Shown: piece after piece, positions 1 through 9,069 of the stretch
Numbering within the stretch: the stretch's first letter is position 1
Layout: every line of letters begins with the position of its first letter
Assembly (NCBI GenBank): GCA_030295235.1
Contig: AP026126.1
Location: forward strand, 248,001-312,000
DNA length: 64,000 nucleotides
DNA from: Fistulifera solaris
Lineage: Eukaryota > Bacillariophyta > Bacillariophyceae > Naviculales > Stauroneidaceae
Direction: 5' to 3'
The notes under the pieces: generated by a model
What the model saw: only the letters and a program-made list of their open reading frames with translations
Told to the model about the DNA's origin: nothing
Database searches by the model: none
Translations under genes and position numbers: made by a program

Positions 1-1
1 C

Positions 2-91
2 TACAACGAGCGAGTGCAACAAGAAGAGGGGAAAACGGTCGAGCAAATTACGGTGGATAATGTGGGAAGATCGACCCGAAACGGCATTTAG
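2..91 (+). CDS. 3' end of an unidentified gene (partial)
   Basis: An open frame enters from the left edge and runs 29 codons to a TAG at 89-91. It is charged and polar, with the stretch VEQITVDNV near its middle. Too little is present to name a family. It may be the final exon of a gene lying mostly outside the window, or a chance frame. Confidence 0.3.
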   Translation, partial: YNERVQQEEGKTVEQITVDNVGRSTRNGI

Positions 92-283
92 AAGCCAGTG
101 TCATAGATTTGATGAGTTCTAACATTATTCAGTGTCTGGGAACCATGTTAGACACGGTTGTTTTTTAAAACGTAAAGCTGCAAATGGATTGTATGTCATC
201 AACAGCAATATTGAAATGAAACACAAGTAATAGTATTAGCCATTACAGTAGAAGTTTTGTTTCGTACCTCTTGCTTGCTGAGA

Positions 284-517
284 TCAGGTAGTCTTGTTCT
301 TGGATAGACGGAAATAGAGCGCTATGATGCGGGTGTTCGAGCCGTCGCGTTCCTGAAAATAGACCACTTCACTGAAAATCACGGGTTTTACTCTGTGCTT
401 CATCTGAAACGGCAAGTACCGGTACTCCTCTTCCCCACACCCTACCAGTAGGATGTCGAGTCGACAATCTCGCCAGATCCGAGACGCTTGGTTTTGATTC
501 TCATTCATACGTTTCAT
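284..517 (-). CDS. Hypothetical small protein
   Basis: A 77-codon ORF with two close ATGs at its start (MKRMNE). It contains RDCRLDILLVGCGEEEY, which resembles a beta strand followed by an acidic turn, and has no signal peptide or membrane segment. I do not recognise a family. It lies between the partial gene at the left edge and the CRAL-TRIO gene on the same strand. Composition is compatible with coding, but it could be an exon of a longer gene or a chance ORF. Confidence 0.35.
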   Translation of the reverse strand: MKRMNENQNQASRIWRDCRLDILLVGCGEEEYRYLPFQMKHRVKPVIFSEVVYFQERDGSNTRIIALYFRLSKNKTT

Positions 518-653
518 GCTTTGTGCGGAACAAGTAAAGACGCATTGGGCCTCTCCACCAAAATGACAAGCAAGTCAACCTTTACGTTGCTCATAAAATG
601 ATTTATTTATAGTTGATTATATCTTCAGCTACCGATCTCTTCACCATGACGCT

Positions 654-1763
654 TCACTCCTCTGATTGTGCCGCCTTCCACTTGATGTAGTCTGCCTTCT
701 GCTGTGCCAAGCGTTCCATCATGCCAAAGTAATCAAATTTGAGAGAACCCTTCCCTCGGTTCGAGCATTTGCCTTCTTCTGGATAGAATCTATCATGATC
801 TGCCGTTCCACTCAAAAACGTAGGAATGTCGTCCTCTCCGTTCATCAATAGATCCGCAAGCTTGGGCTTGGCCTGATCGATTCCCATCAACATGACTTTC
901 GAGGCGAGTCTTCCCGGCATCAGTGGCAGCAGTAGATTCATTACAAATTGAACAATGCTGCTGACTGGAGCAGAGATAAGGAGACTGAGACGATCCGGAT
1001 AACCACGAACCAAGGCCTTTAGCGTATTAATCATGAATTGAGGGTTCGGCGGCGGAGGAGACCCACTGTCTGCCACCACGACAAAATCGGTGACACCATC
1101 GGGCATGGAACGAATACCCGCATCCGCAAACAAAATCAAGGCATCGACTTCGGCATCGACGTTTGGATACCAAGGCTTGCGATTTGTTCGAATCCACATG
1201 ACGGGTCGACCATCTTTGGTAAACCCGTGCCAGTAGACAGAACCCGTGTTCAGACTGGTGACAAGTGCCTGTGCTTTCGACAATTTGTCCGGCTGTTCGG
1301 TGGCTTCCGGAGAGTACGGATCACCGTTCGCCAGATTGACAAGATCCTCCATCTCCGGTGCACCTGCCTCTTTACGCCATTGCATAACGTGAGTGAGCTT
1401 TTCCTGGGAGTATTCCAGAGGACGTCGCTTCTTGGGGTCTTTTGAGTAAGGTTTCGATGCGACCGAACGAATGTACGCGTCCGACAGATACATTGCATCC
1501 TCCGGAAAATCCGTGGCGATCGCAGCTCGTAATGTCGCAAGTTCTTCATCTGTTACGGCGAATTCACCTCGAACGCCTTCGTCTGCGTCTTCCTGTAAAG
1601 CATCTTCGAAGTCGTTGTCTACTTCAGCAGACATTTGTGCTTTCACTTCATCCTCGTTGTACTTGGCCGGCTCGGGCTCGGATGAGAAACCCAGCAAATT
1701 GAACATGAGATCTTCCTTTCCTTTCTTAACTCGTGCACCGAAAGAGGTTATTCTCACGAGCAA
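654..1763 (-). CDS. CRAL-TRIO (Sec14-like) lipid-binding domain protein
   Basis: An intact 369-codon ORF. The N-terminal third is acidic and includes the helical CRAL-TRIO-N type region around residues 95-135 (YIRSVASKPYSKDP). The lipid-binding lobe covers about residues 170-330: a strand with GRPVMWIRTNRKPWYP, FVVVADSGSPPPPNP, a helix of the type INTLKALVRGYPDRL, and the closing IPTFLSGTADHDRF. Proteins of this family bind phosphoinositides, tocopherol-like or other lipids and move them between membranes. The ligand cannot be read from the sequence. A second in-frame ATG at 1706 begins MFNLLGF and may be the true start. It is divergent from the oxygenase gene at 2270. Confidence 0.85.
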   Translation of the reverse strand: MLVRITSFGARVKKGKEDLMFNLLGFSSEPEPAKYNEDEVKAQMSAEVDNDFEDALQEDADEGVRGEFAVTDEELATLRAAIATDFPEDAMYLSDAYIRSVASKPYSKDPKKRRPLEYSQEKLTHVMQWRKEAGAPEMEDLVNLANGDPYSPEATEQPDKLSKAQALVTSLNTGSVYWHGFTKDGRPVMWIRTNRKPWYPNVDAEVDALILFADAGIRSMPDGVTDFVVVADSGSPPPPNPQFMINTLKALVRGYPDRLSLLISAPVSSIVQFVMNLLLPLMPGRLASKVMLMGIDQAKPKLADLLMNGEDDIPTFLSGTADHDRFYPEEGKCSNRGKGSLKFDYFGMMERLAQQKADYIKWKAAQSEE

Positions 1764-2269
1764 TCGATGAGAATGGCGATGATGATGGCTTTATTTCTTC
1801 GCGTGACTTGCACACTTTTTTCTCGTTGCGTTTCTACGTGCTTTTGTAGCTGCTTGTTTGAGGTCAGCAATGGCTCGAACTTCGAACGAAGTCGACCGTG
1901 CGTGCCGCGCCCGTCGGTCCATAATGAGTGTTCACTACTGCGCATCGGTACTAAATTACTCGAAGTAATTCGAGTTCCGATCAGCAACAGATTAACGGTC
2001 ATTTTGCCGGTCTTGTCCTCGTCCGGCAAGCACTGAGTCCTGAGTTTTGACAGGTCGTGAGTCGTGACCAACATTGGGATGTGCTCACGCTCAAAAATTG
2101 CAGTCCACGCGTTTACGCTCAAAAACTGCATCACATTCACGATGACGCTGACAATAAACTGCCTGTTAGCAGACCATTAACGAATCAACGCACAATCGAC
2201 TTGTTCAGGTAGCTCTTTAGGTTGGCTATCTGTGAACAAAAGCGGCTCTTTATTGTCTCTTATGAAAAA
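1764..2269. other. Divergent intergenic region, 506 bases
   Basis: The region lies between two genes that read away from each other and so probably holds both promoters. A near-perfect 16-base direct repeat (ACGCTCAAAAANTGCA) occurs at 2087-2102 and 2115-2130, 28 bases apart on centre. I see no gene in it. Confidence 0.5.
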
Positions 2270-3390
2270 ATGTCGATAAAGAATGACACGATTGAGCCAG
2301 TTGTGATCATCGACTGGAAAGACGTGGCTGCTTCCGAGGCAAGCCTACAAAATGACTTACTGAAGGCTTTTGGACGCGACGGGACGGGTATCATTGCCAT
2401 TCGGAATGTACCGGGCTTTGTGGAGGCGAAACGAGCCTTTCTTCCTTTGGCGCATACATTGGCGACTCTTCCCGTGGATCTTTTGGAGGCAACTTTGACA
2501 GATCCTGATTCGCTTTATAATGCGGGGTGGTCTCACGGAAAAGAAAAACTCGGAGATCAACCGGATTTTGCTAAGGGTTCTTTCTATTTTAATCCTGTTA
2601 CAGATCTTCCGGGTACGGAGGAAGACCGCATAAAGTATCCTTTGTCGTATCCCAAGAATGTGTGGCCAGATATCCCTGAATTCAAGGAACGCGCCATGCG
2701 GATTGGATGCATTATGAAAGATGCCGTTATTGCTTTGACACGTCACTTGGATACACTTGCACAATCACAAAAGACGGCATATCCTCCCTCTTTTTTACAC
2801 AACGCGATGAATGGAACCGAAAAGTGAAGGCCCGCCTGCTTTACTACTTTCCCCTGGAGTCTGACCAACCGCAACAACAAAAGAAAGATTTTTTGGATCG
2901 GGTGGCACAACGATTCCGGATTTTTGACGGCGTTGGCGGGAGACCTGTATGTGAATCATATAACAGGGACGGTGGTCGAGTGTCCAGATCCCCATGCCGG
3001 TTTGTACGTGGCGACGCGTCGTGGTACATTTCGTGTCGAGATCCCCCCGGATTGTATGGCAGTCCAAATGGGTGAGTGTACGCAAATCGTATCCGGAGGT
3101 GTCTTCTCTGCCACTCCGCATTGCGTGCGAGGAATTTCATCATCAAAGGAACAGCCCATAGCGCGTGTCAGCTTACCTTGTTTTGTAGACACTCCCCTTC
3201 ATTTCCTCTATGTGTGCCGCGCGGCTGTGACTTACAAGAAGTCATGGACGCGACTGTCCCTAGCGATCGCGTTCCACCTTTGGAGAAGCGATGGACGAAG
3301 GACGGAATGTCATTCGGAGACTTTCTCACAAAAACGTTTTCTTTGTACTACTCTTGGAATCAAAAGGATAGAGGACAAGCAGATAATTAA
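2270..3390 (+). CDS. 2-oxoglutarate/Fe(II)-dependent oxygenase (isopenicillin N synthase-like), three frame breaks
   Basis: The N-terminal DIOX_N-type half starts MSIKNDTIEPVVIIDW. The core carries KARLLYYFPL, then WIGWHNDSGFLTALAGDLYV with the iron-binding H-x-D, and later QIVSGGVFSATPHCVRG, which supplies the distal His and the 2OG-binding Arg. The end is PPLEKRWTKDGMSFGDFL. The family oxidises small molecules using 2-oxoglutarate; the substrate is unknown. The frame breaks three times: one base short at the A run 2820-2823, one T too many at 2889-2894, and one base short at the C run 3194-3197. Each shift lands exactly on continuing homology, and the corrected length is 373 residues. Read literally the gene is a pseudogene, but assembly error is more likely. 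Confidence 0.8.
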
Positions 3391-3468
3391 TTGTAGCAAG
3401 CATAATGTTTGAAAATAACAGAATAGGAACTTTATGGGAGGGGCTTGGTCGTTGGAAAACAAAAGAGT

Positions 3469-3540
3469 TAGCACTGCAAGGTTTCGATCCTTGGACCTCT
3501 GGGTTATGAGCCCAGCACGCTTCCTCTGCGCCACAGTGCT
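3469..3540 (-). tRNA. tRNA-iMet (CAU), initiator
   Basis: A 72-base cloverleaf on the minus strand. The acceptor stem AGCACTG pairs fully with CAGTGCT, followed by discriminator A. The A1:U72 pair, the three G:C pairs flanking the anticodon loop (GGGCTCATAACCC) and the GGATCGAAACC T-arm (A54 instead of T54) are hallmarks of eukaryotic initiator tRNA. The A box is TGGCGCAGAGG. No intron is present. A T-rich pol III terminator follows at plus 3457-3464. Confidence 0.96.
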
Positions 3541-3885
3541 ATTGTCAAAAGAGTCGAAAATTAAAATATAACAAATATTCTGCTTTACAAAAGGCGGGAA
3601 CGTGAAACATAGATTCATCATGTCGAGTGCACTCGTAAACATCAGCTGCAACATCACACCTTCATATCAGCATCCTGAAACCATCCTTTCATTGCAGAAC
3701 GAAACCCGTCTTTCGACGCGTTCAAAGCTGAATAACATTTTTTCCCTATTAATATCTTAACTGCAGCTCTCGCGCATTCAACTAGCTTTTTTCGTTTGCA
3801 AAAAGCGCGAGCTGAGGAGACGAGAAGGGGCGGAATTACTGATTCCATCATCCTCATATTCTTCTTGTATTACGTTACAAGCAAG
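3541..3885. other. Intergenic region, 345 bases
   Basis: This is upstream sequence of both the initiator tRNA (minus) and the next protein gene (plus). No gene or repeat is recognised. Open frames here are short and uncomposed. Confidence 0.4.
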
Positions 3886-6800
3886 ATGAAGAGTTCTATC
3901 GCATTCTTTGTCTTGATCTTTTACTTCAAAGCTGATTTCATTCATTCCAAAAATGCTGTTGTGCGATCTGTCAATCAGCATGTCCTACTGCAAGTAAAGA
4001 CGAACGTACTGCTTGAAATGGACAACTCGATTTCGCATGGCGAGCATATCGATTCGAATTCGATTCCTTTGCAGTGGTTTCTCCAAGTGGACGAGCTACT
4101 TTTCGACTCGACATCATCGGGAGCTTCAGAAGACTCCATAAGGCTCGACGAGCGCGTCCTGGATGTGCAGTGGAAGGACGGCGGGGCGGGAACTGCAGCT
4201 TATTCGTTACTACTTCCTTTGGAGAATTTAACGCGGCGCAGCAACCGCTCTCTTTTAATTGCTATATGGGAAAGAGATTTAGAAACGAAAAGTCGACGAT
4301 TTCTCTCGCAGCACTTGACCCAAGTCCCGAGAACGGCACCAATGCCAGGGATTCCGTCCGATCAAGATTATTCCTGGAAACCAAATACTGTCATTGAAAT
4401 GAGTATCAAATCGCGATATAGCAGAAGTGACACCCGATCGTCGGAGAATAACAAAACGGGAATCTCTACAAACTACGGATTTTGGGCTTTTGTTGTGGCG
4501 TCTGTCTACGGCTTATTTTATCTCTGGAGAGACACGCGAGCCAACCTAGTGTCACGACGATCGACTGATGAAAATGTAGAGCTTGATAATGGATGTGAGG
4601 AAGCAGAGAATAGCAATGATGAGGCGGATGAGGAAATAAGCTTAAACGCTTACGACAAGGACCGCGATAACGACGAAGGTTCTCTTTCCCCCGCTTTCGT
4701 TCTCCTTCGTAGCAGCGCTATTACTTCGGATCAGAGTGACGAAGAAGAGGAGGAAGGCTTGATCTTAGAGCGCCCTCCAAGTATGGATCGACACCTTATC
4801 AAATCGTTTCTTGAAAAGGGGTTTCGTTCGAAGATGCCTTAGAAACAGTGACTGAAAAGTATCTTATGGAGCAAAACAACCGCACAGAGAATCGTGTACC
4901 TACTGTTAACGAAATGATACATCCTTTGGAATATGATGATGCATCGCGCGCTACACAAGACTGCGCTGCGGGGGTGAATGCAACCAGTTGTGAGTCTGTT
5001 CGCGTTCCGGACACACTTAGAGTTCGTCCCACGATGTCAAATTTGAATTGCTCTGACGTCCCAGAAGACGATACATGTGGTTCTTTCGGTATCATACAAG
5101 AAAGCTTGAAGAGTGAATCGTCAGAAAGAGGAATTTGTAAGGAATTCGGTCCTAGCGACTTGCAAAGGAGCCCTGAGACTAATAGAGAAGGCGTGGTGGC
5201 TGGCGAAACGAGTTTTGACAAACCAAAGTCTTCGATAGAGTCCGATTATATGCCCGCAATGTTCGCTCTCGCGAAGATGCCATGTAAAAAGCGACCGAGG
5301 ACACGAATTTCGTCGGAACGAAAAGAATGTGCTAAGTCGAACAGCGTTCACTATGGTGTCGGGTCGCATCAATTTGAAAGTAACAGGAATCCCGTTCTCC
5401 TGAGAGCTTTTCAGAGAACGTTTGCAAGAGAGCGAAGAGCGCTTCAAGTGACGAGGAGTACGGTGGCTATCAATCAAATTCGATCGCCAGTGCTGAGCAA
5501 TATTGTCAAGGCGATTCGGGGGATGGTGTAACAGATATCGCACAAGCATCATCAATTGCTTCAGTCGGTCTATTTGAAGATGCTCAGGACAAAACTGCAC
5601 ACCATGACGGTTTTGGCACACGGTCAACGAATGCGTCCCTTGATTCTAGAATGCAGGACAACGTATATGAAGAAAAAGTTCTAGTAGAGCCACCATCGAG
5701 AGCTTTAGTCGATCCACGTGAAGAGACTCTGACTGATACTGCACGTTGTCACGTTCTCGATGAAATCTCAGCGAATGAGTCGGCAGATGATCAGGAACAT
5801 AGCATAGATTCATCTTCTTCAGTAGCTGCAGCCGTTCCTCTCGAGGACAATTGGACCCGACTTACACAGAGCGATTCTTTCGATGAAGATCCAATTGAAT
5901 TGCTTACTTATGGAAAACAGGATGTTACGAATGTTGATGATGAGAAAGAATCTGTCGAACCTTCACTAACAGCACCAGTGGGGCCGCATCAAGTTGATCG
6001 GACCGAAGCAGCACATAGTGATTCTTTCGATTCAGGTTCACCAGATGATTCGGTTGATAGCGTGGTGCAGGACGATGCGGTACACGGCGATGGTGTTGTC
6101 GTAAAACCACCGTCAAAAGTTGTAATTGAGCTACATGAAGAGGGTAGGACCGAAGCCACACAAAGTGATTCTCTTGGTAACGTTTCGGCAAATGCATCGT
6201 TTGATAAAGAGCAGGACGATGCGGCAGATTCCTGTCTCACTTCTGGTGAGAAAGTGTACTCTTTTCAGTCCGCTGACGACAAGACGAATGAAGCTAGTAG
6301 GGCAAAAGCTTGTTCTTTCGGTCCGGGCCCACCGTCAGTATGTGTTAACCATGTGGATAATGCCTACTCTCTCGAGACTAACGCTCCACGAGCTAGCGAC
6401 GACAAATCGGACAAACTGGTTGATGCGGAGAACGTTGTTTCCATCCAGCAGTCAGAAACTCATTGCTCTGCTATTTTGGGCGCAAAGCCAATGCATGTTG
6501 ATCAGGTTGTAAGCGCTCTGGCTGCCGAGGACAGAGTTACACCAGATTCCCCTTATGTTTCAACCCTTCCTCCAGACTCCAGCTCTTCATATTCTGATTC
6601 ATCAGTCGATACTGTTCGTAACAACGGTCGTGTAGAGTATGCTAAAGCGCTGCTGGAAAAATCGGCCGAATTGAAGTCTGTCGCTGGCGATGATGTTTTA
6701 GCAGAATTCGTCCCGTCGGCGGCCTTGAGAACGGCTGCTATGGCGATGAGAGACTTCAGCTTTGAGTTCGAAGGCAAAGGGAGCCGAGCGAAGCCTCTGA

Positions 6801-7249
6801 CTTTGAAAGAGCTCAATGACAACAGCAACAAGCCGAAACGATCGACGCGAGCAAGATCCTCTTCCGACAGCTGCGGGTCTTCAAAATCAAAAGCTTGTAA
6901 GGATCGAAACCCTTCCAATTTCGTATCTCCTAACCCGACGGTACAGGGGCTATTTGGTGTCATTGGAGACACCACACCAGCACTGAAAAGCGTAATGTCG
7001 CCTCCCACCACCAAGCTATTGAAACCGAAGACAGTTGATCCCCTTATCTTACAAACATTCAGGTTGGCCAAGGATGCATCGAAAAAACGAAGAATCATTT
7101 TTGATGGGAAGCCGGTCGAATCGAGCAAGAAGAGGAAGCACGTCCCACCCGACGACCCCTTTGATTTCACAGATGATGCCGAGGATCCTTTTGCTGACAA
7201 AGATGGCATTCCGCGACCGGAAGCAACTCGACCTCCGACCATTCGCTGA
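3886..7249 (+). CDS. Long acidic type I membrane protein with four degenerate repeats, unknown function, two frame breaks
   Basis: The start at 3886 gives a signal peptide (MKSSIAFFVLIFYFKADF). A lumenal domain of about 180 residues follows, then a membrane segment (GFWAFVVASVYGLFYLW) and a very long acidic, Ser-rich cytosolic tail. The tail holds four degenerate repeats of about 45 residues centred on T-x-x-x-SDSF. It also has a dileucine-like DPIELL, a basic KKRKH cluster and two DPF motifs near the C-terminus (PFDFTDDAEDPFADKDG). Frame breaks: one G short at 4818-4821, and one base short between 5383 and 5531. With both closed the product is 1121 residues. I do not recognise a family. The dileucine and DPF motifs would suit an endocytic cargo receptor, but that is inference. 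It could be two or three genes if the breaks are real. Confidence 0.6.
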
Positions 7250-7403
7250 AAATTTATCGTTCTAGTAAGTCCGTTCAACGTTCTGTTAGTTCGCAAGTAA
7301 TGTAGGACTCTAGCGTCAAATATATCTACGAATCGAGGCACCATCGATGCCGCTTCAACTCAGGCTACTTTTTCAGTGGTTTTGATCGAGTTCTGATTGC
7401 TGC

Positions 7404-7721
7404 TCATCCAGAGTAACTTTCCAATGGTTTCTTTCCCATGGATACCAGAGTTTCGTTTAGCACTTGTCGCACTTGCTTCATTTCGGCGGTCAAGCGTTGC
7501 ATTTCGTTTTGCAGCTCCATCAATTTTGCATCCTTTCGTACCGGAGCAAAGTTCTCTATCTCTTCTTCGGAGAGTTGTTCCTTCAATTGACTTAGAATTT
7601 CTCCTTTATAATCTTGAACCAGTAGATTGTGAAGAATCAAAACGATTAGGAGCGTCGCAATTGCGCTCCTTGGTCCGCAATTTCTAGCGACAAGTCGTCG
7701 TGACGTCTCCAGCGGTTGCAT
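7404..7721 (-). CDS. Small single-pass membrane protein with coiled coil
   Basis: An intact 105-residue ORF. A basic N-terminus precedes one hydrophobic segment (SAIATLLIVLILHNLLV, about residues 19-36). A charged heptad-rich helix follows (LMELQNEMQRLTAEMKQV, about residues 66-92), predicted to be a coiled coil. It is convergent with the preceding gene and divergent from the Mpv17 gene. The topology suits a tail-out membrane adaptor or complex subunit. No family is recognised. Confidence 0.6.
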   Translation of the reverse strand: MQPLETSRRLVARNCGPRSAIATLLIVLILHNLLVQDYKGEILSQLKEQLSEEEIENFAPVRKDAKLMELQNEMQRLTAEMKQVRQVLNETLVSMGKKPLESYSG

Positions 7722-8087
7722 TTCAGGTCGTAAGGAACGGTCTCATTTATTACTCTACTCGCGTTTTCTTTTTCAACACACAACAAGAAACTATTCTAAT
7801 CTCTTGTCGCGAAATAAAGCTCTCGTTTCATCGTCGGGCTTAAGTAAAATCATAATGGTTCTCTTTTTTTAGCTAAAACTCGTGATAGAAAAACTGCACT
7901 TAGAAAACTCTCGGTACCGGTACCGCGCTCTCACAATTTCGGTGCAAAATATTCGCTTTTTTTTTATTCCGATGCACACTCGCGAGAAGCGTCATCATAG
8001 AAACGCATTCCATTATTCCGTCTCCGCCCAGTTTCGTTCACAGAGAAAACCATTCAAAGCTCTGTTATTCATCATTGCGTCGAGATA
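7722..8087. other. Divergent intergenic region, 366 bases
   Basis: This is probably the shared promoter region of the small membrane protein (minus) and Mpv17 (plus). It contains a tandem palindrome GGTACCGGTACC at 7913-7924. No gene is seen. Confidence 0.4.
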
Positions 8088-8947
8088 ATGTTTGCGGTGC
8101 ACAATTGCCGTCCGATGACGATCATCACTGGGAGAGTGACTTTCCACAAAGTTCCGGCAGGAACCGCGAAGATCCGTCCCAAGTTTGCTTCAACGCAATC
8201 TGCTCCGAACAATGGTTTCGTCGCTTGGTACGAAGGTCACTTGGAAGCTCGTCCGGTCTTGACCAAAATGGTGACGGGCTGCTTTCTGTGGGGTATCGGT
8301 GATGCGGTGGGTCAGGTGGTTCCTCAGGTGGCTTCAGAGAACAAAAAGGACATTAGCTATGATCTTCCCCGAACCGTCCGAGCTGCTTTCTTTGGTTTCG
8401 CTTTACATGCGCCGACCAGTCATGCACATTTCAACTTTTTTGGAGTGGATGACGCAACGAGCTGGCATCACCGGATACGCCATTCCTTTTTTTAAAGCAT
8501 TCATGGAACAGGTGGGTGGAATGATTTCGTTTTGAGCGGCTTTTCTTCACTCTGATCTCACGTTTGTTTTAGTTTGTTTACTGGAGTTGGATCTCTAATT
8601 CGCTGTATCACGGTGCCATGGCTGCGCTACAAGGCTTCTCGCCTGCCGAATGTTACAAACGAATTGAAGATAATCTATGGGATACACAGATCGCTCAATG
8701 GAGTTTTTGGATCCCGATCCAGCTTCTCAACTTCCAGTTCACCCCCGTGCGACATCAACTCAACGTTGTACTGGTCACTTCTATTGTAAGTTCTCTTCGG
8801 ATGGGCAGCATGCGACCCAGTACGTCTCCTTGTAGTAGCTCACACTTTGTTTAGGTTTGGACGGCCCTTCTCTCCATGTGGTATCCACCGAAGACAGGAG
8901 GAAGCAACACCAGTGAAAGTGACGACAAAGACAAGAAGTCTGTGTGA
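8088..8947 (+). CDS. Mpv17/PMP22 family membrane protein, one frame break
   Basis: Three exons with introns 8512-8572 and 8786-8854. After a presequence-like N-terminus the family signature appears: WYEGHLEARPVLTKMVTGC, GIGDAVGQ, then YDLPRTVRAAFFGF, FMEQFVYWSWISNSLYHG and a C-terminal QWSFWIPIQLLNFQFTPVRH. The protein ends in a charged SESDDKDKK tail; the corrected length is 242 residues. Members sit in the inner mitochondrial, peroxisomal or chloroplast membrane and affect metabolite flux and mtDNA maintenance. The basic start with FASTQS favours an organelle, but I cannot choose which. One frame break lies at the T run 8436-8441, which is one T too long, between HAHFNF and LEWMTQR. Confidence 0.88.
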
Positions 8948-9069
8948 AATTGATGTAGTTGAAATTTTATGGTTTCATTCAATTTGGAATCCTTTCTTCA
9001 ACAGTTCGCGTTTAAAATACATTTAAACGGCTAGTGGAGTAAACTCTTCTTTTAGATACTTTGCGTTCC

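Noticed and set aside
1754-2140. 128-residue ORF in the CRAL-TRIO/oxygenase gap
   Set aside because: No recognisable protein features; overlaps the start of the CRAL-TRIO gene and the direct repeat.
2822-2888. Intron as explanation for the first oxygenase break
   Set aside because: The segment itself encodes conserved KARLLYYFPL in its shifted frame, so it is coding; no GT-AG pair fits better.
3310-3657. 115-residue minus-strand ORF
   Set aside because: It runs straight through the initiator tRNA and the 3' end of the oxygenase; chance frame.
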